Shown here in pieces: positions 42,638 to 51,998 of a stretch of 64,000 nt of DNA. The DNA is taken from NCBI GenBank assembly GCA_964420835.1, contig CAYQUO010000007.1:1-64000 (forward strand), read 5' to 3'. The notes under the pieces were generated by a model. It saw nothing but the letters and a program-made list of their open reading frames with translations. It made no database searches and had not been told where the DNA came from. The position numbers were made by a program, and so were the translations under genes. The number at the start of each line of letters is the position of its first letter. Positions within the stretch are counted from its first letter, which is position 1. Source of the stretch: CAYQUO01 sp964420835. Lineage in GTDB: Bacteria; Chloroflexota; Anaerolineae; Anaerolineales; Anaerolineaceae.

Positions 42638-44673
42638 TTGTCCTCCTCATGAGTGAACAGAATACGCACGTCACCAACAACCAGGCCCTTCTCAAGCAGA
42701 AAGACCGGGTTCAAATCCACCTCCTGGATCGCCGGGTAAAGGAAGGGGAGGCGCGACAGCCTGGCAATGGCCTGCGCCAGCGCCGGCAGGTCGGCCGGCT
42801 TGCGCCCGCGGGCCCCCTGCAGCAGCGCGAAGCCGCGGATGCCCTGGATCATGCGCAGGGCCTCTTCCTCGTCCACCGGCGCCACCCGCAGCGAGATGTC
42901 GTGCAGCACCTCGGTGAAGATGCCGCCCAGCCCAAAGACCACCACCGGGCCGAACTGCGGGTCGCGCGACAGGCCCAGCAGCACCTCGTGTTCAGCCTTC
43001 AGCATGGGGTAGATCACCACGCCGCGAAAATCCAACCCCCGGGCCACGCCTTCCATGTGCTGCCAGGCTTCCGCGGCTGCCACCTCATCCCGGATGTTCA
43101 GCACCACGCCCCCAACATCGGATTTGTGGATGATCTGCGGCGAAACCACCTTCATGGCAACCGGGTAGCCCAGGCGGGCGCAGCCTGCCAGGGCTGCATC
43201 CCGGCTGGTGCAGAACTCGAAGGGCGGCACGGGGATGCCGTTCCGCCCCAGCAGGGCCATGGCTTCCGGCTCCAGCAGGGGCGCTTTTGGCTGTTCGGCG
43301 TCGGGCGCCGGGGGTTCCAGGGGGCCTGCCACGCCCCGCTGCCGCCCCTCCTCGTAGGCCGCCAGGAAGGCCAGCACGCTCACGGCCCGTTCGCCGGTGA
43401 CGAAATTGGGGGCGTTCTCCGCCTGGAGGAAGGGCAGGCTGTCGGCAATGGTCTTGTCGGCCATGAAGTTGATCGCCACGGCCTTGCCGCTGGAGCGGGC
43501 CGCCGCCCGGATGCCCTGCGCCTGCGGCAGGGAGGGCATGTACGGGGTATTGACGTTGATGGCCACCGCTGAATCGTATTCCCTGAGCATGATCTCCAGA
43601 ACGCGCCGGTAATCCTCGCCGGTGCCCTCCACGGTCAGGTCGATGGGGTTGCGCAGGGCGCAGTGGGCCGGCAAAAATTCGGCCAGGGCGGCCCGGGTTT
43701 CGGGCGAGGGCTCCGGCAGTTGCATCCCCAACTGCTCGGCGTGGTCGGCGGCCAGCACACCGGGGCCTCCGGAATTGGTGACGATGCACATCCGGCGGCC
43801 GCCCACCGGCGGGAAACTGGTGAAGCCCTTGCACAGGTCGAACATTTCCTCCACATTGGCCACCCGCACCGCACCGGCCTGACGGAAGGCGGCATCGTAA
43901 ACCGCGTCGGAGCCGGCCATGGAGCCGGTGTGCGAAAGCGTGGCCCGCGACCCGGTCTGCGTGCGGCCGGCCTTGATGATGACCAGCGGCTTGCGGCGGG
44001 TGAAGCGGCGGGCGGCCTCCAAAAAGCGGCGCCCGTTGGCCAGGCTCTCGATGTAAAAAGCCACCACGTCGGTCTCATCATCCTCCCCCAGGTAATCCAG
44101 CAGTTCCACCTCGTCCAGGTCGGCGCGGTTGCCGTAACTGACGAACTTGGAGAAGCCCAGCCCCTGGCGCTCGGCCCAGGCCAGGATGGCCCCGCCGAAG
44201 GCGCCGCTCTGCGAAAGCAGCGCCGTCCGCCCCGTTGGGGGCAGGGTTTCCAGGGTCGGAAAGAGGTTGTGCCCGGTGTTGAAGATGCCGGCGCAGTTGG
44301 GCCCAACGAAGCGGATGTTGTTCCGGCGGGCGGTCTCCAGCACCACCTGCTCGCCGGCCTTGTTGCCCGCCTCGGCAAAGCCGGAGGTGATGATGACCGC
44401 CGCGGTCACCCCGGCCTTGCCGCAATCCTCCAGCACATCCACCACGGTCGGCGCCGGCGAGGCGACGACCGCCAGGTCCACCACGGCGCCGATGGCGCTT
44501 ACGGATGGAAAACCTGGCACGCCCGGGATGCCCTCGCCCTTGGGGTTGACCGCATAAATGGGCGAAAAACCGCCCTTGACCATCTGCCCGGCCAGGATGT
44601 TGCCCAGTTTGCCTTCGCCCATCGAGCCCACCACCACCGCTGCCCGGGGGTAAAAAAGGCTCTGCAGGCTCAT
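42634..44673 (-). CDS. Acyl-CoA synthetase (ADP/NDP-forming), alpha-beta fusion
   Basis: A 679-aa protein. The N-terminal CoA-binding Rossmann domain (VVVGSMGEGKLGNILAGQM) and succinyl-CoA-ligase-like domains carry the phospho-His loop SHTGSMAGSDAVYDAAF near residue 255. The C-terminal ATP-grasp half has YPVAMKVVSPQIIHKSDVGG and ARGRKPADLPALAQAI. The enzyme converts acyl-CoA + ADP + Pi to acid + CoA + ATP. It would harvest ATP from aryl-acetyl-CoA made by the adjacent IOR. It overlaps both neighbours by four bases. Confidence 0.92.
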   Translation of the reverse strand: MSLQSLFYPRAAVVVGSMGEGKLGNILAGQMVKGGFSPIYAVNPKGEGIPGVPGFPSVSAIGAVVDLAVVASPAPTVVDVLEDCGKAGVTAAVIITSGFAEAGNKAGEQVVLETARRNNIRFVGPNCAGIFNTGHNLFPTLETLPPTGRTALLSQSGAFGGAILAWAERQGLGFSKFVSYGNRADLDEVELLDYLGEDDETDVVAFYIESLANGRRFLEAARRFTRRKPLVIIKAGRTQTGSRATLSHTGSMAGSDAVYDAAFRQAGAVRVANVEEMFDLCKGFTSFPPVGGRRMCIVTNSGGPGVLAADHAEQLGMQLPEPSPETRAALAEFLPAHCALRNPIDLTVEGTGEDYRRVLEIMLREYDSAVAINVNTPYMPSLPQAQGIRAAARSSGKAVAINFMADKTIADSLPFLQAENAPNFVTGERAVSVLAFLAAYEEGRQRGVAGPLEPPAPDAEQPKAPLLEPEAMALLGRNGIPVPPFEFCTSRDAALAGCARLGYPVAMKVVSPQIIHKSDVGGVVLNIRDEVAAAEAWQHMEGVARGLDFRGVVIYPMLKAEHEVLLGLSRDPQFGPVVVFGLGGIFTEVLHDISLRVAPVDEEEALRMIQGIRGFALLQGARGRKPADLPALAQAIARLSRLPFLYPAIQEVDLNPVFLLEKGLVVGDVRILFTHEEDK

Positions 44674-45293
44674 GCGCCGGCCTCCACGGCGGCTTCTGGC
44701 GTCACGTTCGCTTTCAAGCCGGCCTCAAAGGCGAGCGTGTTGATCTCCACCGCCTTTGGCCAGCGGCTGCGCAGCACCTCGGCTACCCTCTCCCGGTCGA
44801 ACATGGCCCCCAGGGCGGTGTGCCCCAGGGCGGCGCCCAGCAGGTACAGGTTGTCCGGTGCCCTGCGCCCCTGCAGTTCCGGCAGGCCGGCCGGGTCCAC
44901 GTAAAGCAGCCTGGCTCCGGCGGCCAGCACTTCCGCCCGCACTGCGTCCAGTTCCGGGTAGGGCGCCTTCTTTAACATCACGGCGGTCGGTTCCCAGCGG
45001 TAGCCGTAGAGCAGGAACTCGCCCCCCCTCCTCACGTAACGCACCGCCTTCAGCGATTCGGAAACCTCCATTGAGATGACCAGGTCCGCCCGCCCATCGG
45101 GGATGTTCGGCCCGGCATCCTCCCGGCCCAGGCGCAACTGGGCTTTTACAAAACCGCCCCGCTGGGCCATGCCCCGGATGGGGAAGAACGAGGCCGGGAT
45201 GCCCTGGCCCTGGGCGGCACGGGTCAGCACCTGGCCAATGGTCAGGATGCCCTGTCCGCCAACACCAACCATGTAGACATCGCAGTTCATCAT
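44670..45293 (-). CDS. iorB: Indolepyruvate ferredoxin oxidoreductase, beta subunit
   Basis: A 207-aa gamma-type 2-oxoacid:acceptor oxidoreductase domain: VYMVGVGGQGILTIGQVL (residues 6-23) with the Gly-rich loop, IRGMAQRGGFVKAQLRLG, and VISMEVSESLKAVRYV. It forms the IorAB heterodimer with the next gene upstream, oxidising arylpyruvates to aryl-acyl-CoA. Overlaps of four bases on both sides give strict co-expression. Confidence 0.94.
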   Translation of the reverse strand: MMNCDVYMVGVGGQGILTIGQVLTRAAQGQGIPASFFPIRGMAQRGGFVKAQLRLGREDAGPNIPDGRADLVISMEVSESLKAVRYVRRGGEFLLYGYRWEPTAVMLKKAPYPELDAVRAEVLAAGARLLYVDPAGLPELQGRRAPDNLYLLGAALGHTALGAMFDRERVAEVLRSRWPKAVEINTLAFEAGLKANVTPEAAVEAGA

Positions 45294-47155
45294 ATCGGCT
45301 CCTTCACCAGCGCAGCGCGGTTGCAGGTTTCAATGCACAGGCCGCACACGGTGCACTGGTTGTAATCGATCTCCACCGCCTTTTCGCCCAGCGAGATGGC
45401 CGGGCAGCCGGTGATCATCACGCACAACTTGCACAGGTTGCAGTTTTCGTCCACCACCCGGATGCGGCTGTCAAATTCGGGCGTGCGGCGTTTCATGGCA
45501 ATGGCGCACTCGCGGCGCGCCAAAATGACCTTGACCCCCTGCAGGTTCATGGCCTGCTGGATGGTCTCCAGGGTCTTGTCATAATCAAAGGGGTCCACCT
45601 CGTAGAATTGTTCCACCCCCAGCGCCGGCACGATGCGGGCAATGTCCACCACCGTGGTGCAGCCGCCATAGAACTCGCAGGGGGTGCCGGGGTTGACCTG
45701 CATGCCGGTCATGGCCGTCCAGTAATTGTCCATGATGATGAGGGTGAGGTTGACCCCCTGCTGCACGGCGTTGATCAGCCCGGGGATTCCGGCGTGGAAG
45801 AAGGTGGAATCGCCCATGGTGGCGATCACCGGCGTCTTCACCCCGGCGTAAACAAAGCCCTGCGCCAGGCTCACGCTGGCGCCCATGGAGATCTCATTCC
45901 ACACGGTGTTGAACGGCGGGTTCATGCCCAGGATGGTGCAGCCAATGTCGCCGGTGACCATCACCTGCTCCGGCTTGTAGCGGTTGCGGCGGATGGCGGT
46001 GTTGATGGCCATGAACACACCCCGGTGCGGGCAGCCGGCGCAAACGGTGATTGGCCGCGCCGCCGCCTGCTGGGCTGCCGTCTGGCTGCCCTGGAACAAC
46101 CCCTCCGGGAGTTTGGCATCCAGCGCGGTTGCCACCCCGCTGACAACCTGCTGCAGCCCGTACTCGCCCACCCGGCTGAAATGGCCGCTGCGTTTACCGA
46201 TGATGTCCCCCTTCCAACCGGTCTGCTGGGCCAGCACGTACAACTCGTTCTCCGTCACCGGGTCCAGTTCCTCCAGCACCAGCACCTTGCGGCAGTGCCC
46301 CAGCAGCGCCCGGGCTTCTTCGGCGGCAAAAGGCACCGAGGCGGCCGGCTTGAGGAAGGAGAGTTGTGCCGTATCGATGCCGGCTTCGGAAAGCACTTCC
46401 AGGGCTTCCCGGTAATACGAGGCCGTAACCCCCACGGCCACCACCCCCACCCCGCCCTTCTTTACCGCCAGTTCCAGGCGGTTCAGGCCGTCGTCGTGCA
46501 TGTGGCGGCCAGCCTCCCCCAGCCGGCGGATCACATCCTGGTGCTGCGTCATGGCGATGACCGGCCCGGCCTTGGTGAAGCGGTTGATGTCGTGGATCAG
46601 CAGCGCCTCCGCCTGCGACACAGGCGCCGGCTCCTCCACGTCCACCTCGGAGAGCGTGTTGGAAAGGCCGGTCACCAGGCGCACGAAGACGGGCGTTTTG
46701 GTGCGCTCGGAAAGTTCAAAGGCGTACTTGGTGTACTCGAACGCCTCGCGGACCGTGGCCGGCTCCAGCATGGGCATGTCGCACATCAGGGCAAAGCCGC
46801 GCGAATCCTGCTCCACCATGCCGGCGCTGGCGCCCGGGTCATCGGCCACGTAAACCACCAGCCCGCTCTCCACGCCCGAATGGGCAACGGAGACGACCGA
46901 ATCGTAGGCCACGTTCAGGCCGGACATCTTCATGGTGCACAGCGCCCGGTGTCCGGCCCAGGCCACGCCGGTGGCGATCTCGAAGGCCACTTTTTCGTTG
47001 GTGCTCCACTCCACGTGGGTGTCCACCAGTTTCATGGCCAGCAGGCTGGCGATGGCCCCCGTTGAAGGCGTGCCCGGGTAGCCGGCGATCACCTTCACAC
47101 CGGCCCGCAGGGCGCCCAAACCAATGGCTTCATTTCCTGTGATCAGTCTTTTCAA
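45290..47155 (-). CDS. iorA: Indolepyruvate ferredoxin oxidoreductase, alpha subunit
   Basis: A 621-aa thiamine-PP and FeS enzyme. N-terminal pyrimidine domain (GNEAIGLGALRAGVKVIAGY), central PP-binding domain (TGDIGCTILGMNPPF, GDSTFFHAGIPGLINAV, IMDNYWTAMTG) and a C-terminal pair of 4Fe-4S sites (CNLCKLCVMITGCP and CTVCGLCIETCNRA). It passes electrons to ferredoxin, so it works in anaerobic amino-acid oxidation. It overlaps the IclR gene before it and iorB after it. Confidence 0.96.
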   Translation of the reverse strand: MKRLITGNEAIGLGALRAGVKVIAGYPGTPSTGAIASLLAMKLVDTHVEWSTNEKVAFEIATGVAWAGHRALCTMKMSGLNVAYDSVVSVAHSGVESGLVVYVADDPGASAGMVEQDSRGFALMCDMPMLEPATVREAFEYTKYAFELSERTKTPVFVRLVTGLSNTLSEVDVEEPAPVSQAEALLIHDINRFTKAGPVIAMTQHQDVIRRLGEAGRHMHDDGLNRLELAVKKGGVGVVAVGVTASYYREALEVLSEAGIDTAQLSFLKPAASVPFAAEEARALLGHCRKVLVLEELDPVTENELYVLAQQTGWKGDIIGKRSGHFSRVGEYGLQQVVSGVATALDAKLPEGLFQGSQTAAQQAAARPITVCAGCPHRGVFMAINTAIRRNRYKPEQVMVTGDIGCTILGMNPPFNTVWNEISMGASVSLAQGFVYAGVKTPVIATMGDSTFFHAGIPGLINAVQQGVNLTLIIMDNYWTAMTGMQVNPGTPCEFYGGCTTVVDIARIVPALGVEQFYEVDPFDYDKTLETIQQAMNLQGVKVILARRECAIAMKRRTPEFDSRIRVVDENCNLCKLCVMITGCPAISLGEKAVEIDYNQCTVCGLCIETCNRAALVKEPI

Positions 47156-48012
47156 GATGTCCTCCTGTATATCCTGTTTTCAACCTGGTTGGCTTCCTCT
47201 TCGCAACCTGGCTCTTCCCAGGCCACCCCCGGTGGCTCTTCCGGCAACCAGCCGCCAATGCGTTCGCTGAGCGCCTGCCCCGCCTGCAGAACCGGCTGGG
47301 CCAGCGCTTCGACCTTCTCCGGCGGCACGCGTAAAATGGGGGCCACAATGCCGATGCCCGCCACCGGTCTGCCGGTATGGTCGAACACCGGGGCGCAAAT
47401 GCCCATGGCCCCCGGGTCGGTCTCTTCGAAGGAGGTGGCATAGCCCCGCCTGCGGATGAGTTCCAACTCGCGGCGCATGGCCTGGCGGTCGGTGATGGTG
47501 TTGTGCATCAATGGCACCAGGTCGATCACATCCAGCAGCGCCAGGGCCTCGGCTTCCGGCAGGAAGGCCCACAGCACCTTGGAGGATGCGCCGGCGTGCA
47601 GGCTGAGGGGCATGCCCAGGCGGGTGGCCACGGTCACCGTTTGCCGGCTGTGCACCACCTCCAGCCATATGGCCACCGCGTCGTGGCGGATGGAGAGCAC
47701 GGCATCTTCGCAGGTCTGGGCCGAAAGGCGGTGCAGCAGCGGCAGGGCCAGGTTGCGCAGGTCAATGGAGGCCTGTGCCACCGAACCCCAGCGGATGAGA
47801 CGATACCCCGGCTGGTAGCGTTTCAGGTCCGGGTCGCGCCGCAGCAGCCCGTGCTGGACGAGGGCGTCCAGCAGGCGGTGGGTCGTGCTGACAGGCAGCC
47901 CGATGCGCCCGCTGATTTCGGAAAGGGTAAGGGTGGTGCAGTTGTCGTTAAAGCAGTTGATTATGCTGCACAGGCGGCCAATGGAACGGTTGGGGGTTGC
48001 TTCATTGTCCAA
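47152..48012 (-). CDS. IclR family transcriptional regulator
   Basis: A 286-aa protein from TTG 48012 with AGGA upstream. A longer frame reaches 48123 but begins upstream of the predicted transcription start, so I reject it. Winged HTH near residues 8-65 (LTLSEISGRIGLPVSTTHRL, LDALVQHGLLRRDPDLKRY). The effector domain follows (SLHAGASSKVLWAFLPEAEA, RGYATSFEETDPGAMGICAP, then PVAGIGIVAPILRV). It heads the ior operon (4-bp overlap with iorA) and faces the divergent amino-acid import genes, so it probably controls both in response to an aromatic or acyl effector. Confidence 0.9.
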   Translation of the reverse strand: MDNEATPNRSIGRLCSIINCFNDNCTTLTLSEISGRIGLPVSTTHRLLDALVQHGLLRRDPDLKRYQPGYRLIRWGSVAQASIDLRNLALPLLHRLSAQTCEDAVLSIRHDAVAIWLEVVHSRQTVTVATRLGMPLSLHAGASSKVLWAFLPEAEALALLDVIDLVPLMHNTITDRQAMRRELELIRRRGYATSFEETDPGAMGICAPVFDHTGRPVAGIGIVAPILRVPPEKVEALAQPVLQAGQALSERIGGWLPEEPPGVAWEEPGCEEEANQVENRIYRRTS

Positions 48013-48081
48013 TGGTTTCCTGCCGATCGGAAGATGCCGATGCGATTTTTCCGCTAAACGGAAAGGGTTTTCAATATAAAA

Positions 48082-48110
48082 ATTATAGCACTTGCCACCG
48101 GGGGGTTCAA
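48082..48110 (-). promoter_or_regulatory. Promoter of the IclR-ior operon
   Basis: Minus strand: TTGAAC (48105-48110), exactly 17 bases, consensus TATAAT (48082-48087). Predicted start near 48075, about 60 bases before the TTG. Confidence 0.8.
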
Positions 48111-48122
48111 TAACGAATCTCA

Positions 48123-48142
48123 CAATTAATTTATGACAATTG
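48123..48142. promoter_or_regulatory. Inverted repeat in the divergent promoter region
   Basis: CAATT, 10 bases, AATTG, placed between the two divergent promoters. Candidate operator for the IclR protein; only five matching bases per arm. Confidence 0.3.
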
Positions 48143-48166
48143 GTTGTTTTTGCCCACGGGGTTGTT

Positions 48167-48175
48167 TGTTATGAT
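48167..48175 (+). promoter_or_regulatory. Extended -10 promoter of the RidA-importer genes
   Basis: TGT-TATGAT (TGn extended -10; box at 48170-48175). No good -35 is seen, in keeping with an activator-dependent or extended -10 promoter. It is about 290 bases before the first gene; the leader (about 48182-48462) contains no recognisable gene or riboswitch. Confidence 0.45.
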
Positions 48176-48462
48176 GGGGTAAGCGAAAATTTCTTTTCGC
48201 CTGTCAGGGTTGGAACACGTATGAGGAGGGAAGAAGGGGAACACCGTTTTCTGGTTCCTCCAGGCAGGTGGCTGCCCGGCCGGTTCGTGCAGCCCCTTCC
48301 ATCCATCGCCGGGCGCCCGGCTGGGGGCAGCCCACCGGGCCCGCTGTGCCGGAACAGCGCATCCCCCCTTATGTGTTTCACGGTTGCTGCTTTATTAATC
48401 GATCGGTCGTCATTGCGTTGGACGCAGGATCGCAATATGGGTCTGGACCAGGGAGAGGTCAA

Positions 48463-48876
48463 ATGACCAGCCGGCAGCAAAAGAGGATCATCCACACCAA
48501 AAACGCCCCCAACCCGCTCGGCCATTATTCACAGGCCGTCCCGGGAGATGGCCTGCTGTTCACCGCCGGGCAACTCGGCATCAACCCGGTGACGAACCAA
48601 CTGGCCGGCGACACGGTTGAAATTCAAACCCGCCAGGCTCTCAACAACCTGAAAGCCATTTTCACTGCTGCCGGAGCAAGCCTGGACGATGTGGTGAAAA
48701 CCACCGTTTTCCTGGACGACATGGCGGATTTTCCGCTCATGAACGCCATCTATTGCGAGTTCTTCCCCAAGGACCCGCCCGCCCGCACGACCGTCGGGGT
48801 CCGCATCGGCCAGGGAGCCCTGGTGGAGATCGAGATGACCGCCATCCGGCAGCCCGAAACCAGCAACAAGGAGTGA
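48463..48876 (+). CDS. RidA family reactive-imine deaminase (first copy)
   Basis: A 137-aa protein with GGAGAGG before ATG 48463. RidA/YjgF/L-PSP signature: APNPLGHYSQAVPGDGLLF, GQLGINPVTNQLAG, VVKTTVFLDDMADFPLMNAI, and PPARTTVGVRIGQGALVEIE with the conserved Arg. Such proteins hydrolyse enamine/imine intermediates released by PLP enzymes. It lies directly before a PLP enzyme and is paralogous to a second RidA after it. Confidence 0.93.
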   Translation: MTSRQQKRIIHTKNAPNPLGHYSQAVPGDGLLFTAGQLGINPVTNQLAGDTVEIQTRQALNNLKAIFTAAGASLDDVVKTTVFLDDMADFPLMNAIYCEFFPKDPPARTTVGVRIGQGALVEIEMTAIRQPETSNKE

Positions 48877-48882
48877 CCCGCA

Positions 48883-50031
48883 ATGGATATTGAAAAGATC
48901 CGCAACGATTTCAACATCACCAAAACCGGCAGAATCTACCTGGACAATGGAGCCGTGGCGCCCATTCCCCAGCCCGTGGTGGACGCCGCCAGGGATTTTT
49001 ACGACCGCCAAAGCCGCGGCGGGTTTGACGCCTACGCTTGGGTCTTCAACGAAGTATCCGTGGAGGCCCGCTCTCAATGCGCCCAATTAATCCATGCCTC
49101 CCCCGAGGAGATCGCCTTCATCGATAGCACCGCCACCGGCATCAGCATCATGGCCAACATGCTCGACTGGCGCCCCGGGGACAATGTGGTCATCACCGAC
49201 CTGGAGTTCTTCCCTTACCAGTGGGTGCGCTTGAAAAAGTTCGGGGTTTCGGTGCGGGTGGTGCCCAGCAAAAAGCCGGATGGCACCCGCGATGTGACCA
49301 TTGACGACCTGCGCCCGCATGTTGACAAGAACACCCGGGTGATCTGTTTAAGCCAGGTAAGCTGGACCAACGGCCTCAAACACGACCTCAAGGCTGTGGG
49401 CCAACTGGCCCGGCAATTCGGCGCCTACCTTGCCCTGGATGCCATCCAATCCATCGGCGCCATGGAATTTGATGTGAACGAAGGCCCGGTCGATTTCCTC
49501 TCCTGCGGCGGGTACAAGTGGCTGCTGGGAACTCCGGGCATCGGCTTCTTCTACTGCCGCGGGGAACTGATCAGCCGGTTCGAGCCGGAACGCATCGGCT
49601 GGCACAGCAACCGGGTGCGCTTCCTGCCCCATTTCCACAAGGATTATGAACTGACCCCCACCGCGGAGCGTTTTACGCCCGGCGGCTACAACATGGCCGG
49701 CGTCTGCGCCCTGAAGGCCTCCACGCGCTACCTGCTGGACCTCGGCCTGGACCAGATCGGCTCCCGCAACCGGATGCTGGCAGAACATTTTGTTTCCGGC
49801 CTGCGGACGCTTGGCATCCCCCTGCTCAGCCCGCAGCGCCCCGAAGCCCGCTCCCAGATCATCACCTTCATCCCCTCCGACCTGGAGAAAGCGCTGCGCC
49901 TGCTGCCGGAAAAAGGCTTCCCGCTGCCCCGCAAGGAGGAGGGCATCCGGGTTTCGCCGAACTTCTACAATGAGACCTGGGAGATCGACCGCCTGCTTGA
50001 AACCCTCGAATTCTTGGAAAAGGGAAAATGA
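48883..50031 (+). CDS. Class V aminotransferase / cysteine-desulfurase-like PLP enzyme
   Basis: A 382-aa protein. IYLDNGAVAPIPQPVVDAA at the N-terminus, FIDSTATGISIMANML (PLP phosphate region), ALDAIQSIGAMEFDV (the Asp binding the pyridine) and SCGGYKWLLGTPGIGFFYC with the PLP lysine. No active-site Cys loop of the IscS/SufS type is evident near the C-terminus, so it is more likely a lyase or aminotransferase-type member than a desulfurase. The RidA genes on both sides suggest that its reaction releases reactive enamines. Confidence 0.88.
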   Translation: MDIEKIRNDFNITKTGRIYLDNGAVAPIPQPVVDAARDFYDRQSRGGFDAYAWVFNEVSVEARSQCAQLIHASPEEIAFIDSTATGISIMANMLDWRPGDNVVITDLEFFPYQWVRLKKFGVSVRVVPSKKPDGTRDVTIDDLRPHVDKNTRVICLSQVSWTNGLKHDLKAVGQLARQFGAYLALDAIQSIGAMEFDVNEGPVDFLSCGGYKWLLGTPGIGFFYCRGELISRFEPERIGWHSNRVRFLPHFHKDYELTPTAERFTPGGYNMAGVCALKASTRYLLDLGLDQIGSRNRMLAEHFVSGLRTLGIPLLSPQRPEARSQIITFIPSDLEKALRLLPEKGFPLPRKEEGIRVSPNFYNETWEIDRLLETLEFLEKGK

Positions 50032-50049
50032 CCGGGAAAGACGTGCGCA

Positions 50050-50427
50050 ATGAAAAAAAAGATCATTGAGACCAAAAATGCCCCCGCTGCCCTGGGGCAG
50101 TATTCACAGGGTGTTCAGGCCGGGAACTTCCTCTTCACCTCCGGCCAAACCGGGATGGACCCCAAAACCGGCCGGCTCGCCGGGCCCGACATCGCCTCGC
50201 AAACCCGCCAGACCCTCGAAAACCTCAAAGCCATCCTTGCAGCCGGCGGCTGTTCCCTGGACCAGGTGGTGAAGTGCAACGTGTACCTGCAGGACATCAA
50301 CGAGTTCCCGGAAATGAACCGCATCTACGCCGAATATTTTCCGCACAACCCGCCTGCCCGCTCAACGGTGCAGGTTCAACTTGGGTTCAACGCCCGCGTG
50401 GAGATCGACATGCTGGCGGCCCTCTGA
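50050..50427 (+). CDS. RidA family reactive-imine deaminase (second copy)
   Basis: A 125-aa paralog of the first copy: KNAPAALGQYSQGVQAGNFL, SGQTGMDPKTGRLAG, VVKCNVYLQDINEFPEMNRI and NPPARSTVQVQLGFNARVEI. The substrate-binding Arg is kept. It starts 18 bases after the PLP enzyme gene. Having two different RidAs in one operon suggests distinct substrates or hetero-oligomers. Confidence 0.93.
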   Translation: MKKKIIETKNAPAALGQYSQGVQAGNFLFTSGQTGMDPKTGRLAGPDIASQTRQTLENLKAILAAGGCSLDQVVKCNVYLQDINEFPEMNRIYAEYFPHNPPARSTVQVQLGFNARVEIDMLAAL

Positions 50428-50558
50428 ACACCCCAATGGGAGGGAGCACACGCTCCGGTTTCGTTCCAAATTTGACCAGGAGGTGAGTACCATAAGGTGA
50501 TAAAGGAAAAAAAGTCCCCCAATCGTATCCGGTAAACCTTCAGAATAGGAGAGATGAT

Positions 50559-51791
50559 ATGAAGACTGTAATGACCAAGTTAGCTGTATTCCTCACACTG
50601 GTTCTCTTGATTGCGGCCTGCGCACCGCAGCCTGCCGCCCCGGTGGCCGAAGCACCCGCAGCCGAAGCACCCGCCGCCCCGGCGGCCGAAGCACCCGCCG
50701 CCCCGGCAGCCGAAGCACCCGCCGCGCTGCCCGACACCATCCAGATCGCCATTGTGGACAGCTTTACCGGCGGTCATGCGGCATACGGCACGGGCTCGCT
50801 GGACGGCTATGAACTGGCCCGGAAATACCGGCCGGAAGTCCTGGGCAAAAAGGTCGTTTTCAAGACCTACGACGTCAAGTCCGACAAGGCCGAGGCTTCC
50901 CTGGCCGCCTCGCGGGCCATCAGCGACGGGGCCATTGCCATCCTGGGCACCGCCTCCAGCGGCTTCTCCATGGCAGTGAACGAGGTTGCCGTAAAGGAGA
51001 TGATTCCGGTCATCAGCAACATCTCAACCAACCCCCTCGTCACCCAGGACAAGCCCAACGCCTTCCGCACCTGCTTCATTGACCCCTACCAGGGCTGGGC
51101 GCTGGCCAAACTGGCCGTGGAAGAAATGAAAGCCAAAACCGCCGTGCTGCTGGTGGACATTTCCACCGACTACCCGGTCGGCATTGCCAACTTCTTCCGC
51201 TCGTCCTGGAACGACATGACGGGCGAACCAACGTCCCTGCTGGGCTACTACTCGATCATGCAGGGAGACAAGGACTTCTCCGCCCAGTTGACCGCCATCA
51301 AGGCGCTGAACCCGGATGTGATCGTTGCCCCCGACGACTACGCCGAAGTGGGCCTGATCATACGCCAGGCGCGCGAGATGGGCCTGACACAACCCATCCT
51401 CAGCGCGGATGGCTGCGACCTGCCGGAAATCGCCGACATCGCCGGTGATGCCATCAACACCGGCCTGATCTTCACCACCCACTGGCACGAGGCGGCCTAC
51501 GATACGGAGGTGGCCAAGAACTTTGGGAAATACTTCGAGGAGGAATACGGCCGCAAGCCCGACATGATGGCCGCCCTGGCCTGGGATTCCTACAACGTCC
51601 TTCTGGATGCCATCGAAAAGACCAACACCGTGGAAAAGATGGCCCTCATCAAGGCTTTGGAGGAAACCGATTACACAGGCGTTTCGGGCCACATCACCTT
51701 TGACAAGGACCACAACGCCAATAAGAACGTCGTCGTCCTCACCTTTAAGAACGGCGAACGCGAACTGTTGAACATCATCCAGGCGGATTAA
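50559..51791 (+). CDS. Amino-acid ABC transporter substrate-binding lipoprotein (LivK-like)
   Basis: A 410-aa protein with TAGGAGAG before ATG. Lipobox LLIAACAPQ (Cys about 22), then an Ala/Pro/Glu repeat linker (APAAEAPAAPAAEA) from 24-bp DNA repeats. The periplasmic-binding type 1 fold follows: IQIAIVDSFTGGHAAYGTGS, ILGTASSGFSMAVNEVAV, VISNISTNPLVTQ and FDKDHNANKNVVVL. It captures amino acids, probably branched-chain or aromatic, outside the membrane for the permeases encoded next. Confidence 0.92.
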   Translation: MKTVMTKLAVFLTLVLLIAACAPQPAAPVAEAPAAEAPAAPAAEAPAAPAAEAPAALPDTIQIAIVDSFTGGHAAYGTGSLDGYELARKYRPEVLGKKVVFKTYDVKSDKAEASLAASRAISDGAIAILGTASSGFSMAVNEVAVKEMIPVISNISTNPLVTQDKPNAFRTCFIDPYQGWALAKLAVEEMKAKTAVLLVDISTDYPVGIANFFRSSWNDMTGEPTSLLGYYSIMQGDKDFSAQLTAIKALNPDVIVAPDDYAEVGLIIRQAREMGLTQPILSADGCDLPEIADIAGDAINTGLIFTTHWHEAAYDTEVAKNFGKYFEEEYGRKPDMMAALAWDSYNVLLDAIEKTNTVEKMALIKALEETDYTGVSGHITFDKDHNANKNVVVLTFKNGERELLNIIQAD

Positions 51792-51810
51792 CCCGCCCGC
51801 ATTGCAGGAA

Positions 51811-51848
51811 GGCTCAGGGAAGCTGCCAGTGGCGGGCTTCCCTGAGCC
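51811..51848 (+). terminator. Intercistronic hairpin after the binding-protein gene
   Basis: Perfect 13-bp stem (GGCTCAGGGAAGC / GCTTCCCTGAGCC) with a 12-base loop. There is no T-run, so it is more likely a partial attenuator or mRNA stabiliser that keeps the binding protein in excess over the permease. Confidence 0.6.
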
Positions 51849-51998
51849 CCAACAAAAAACAGGCCTGATGTTTACCGAAATTCCGTCCATTGCCGCCTTC
51901 TGCATTCCGCTCTTCCTCGTGAGGGTGCCGCTCAACCGGCAACCTCCGCCCACCGAACAGGGCCTTCGTGCCCATTAAATCTTGGCAGGAAAACGAAT

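Noticed and set aside
48013..48123. Longer N-terminus for the IclR regulator
   Set aside because: It would begin upstream of the TTGAAC-N17-TATAAT promoter's transcription start; the TTG at 48012 has its own ribosome site and matches family length.
48140..48466. Plus-strand open frame in the leader of the RidA operon
   Set aside because: No ribosome site, no domain, and composition unlike neighbouring genes; it overlaps the promoter region.
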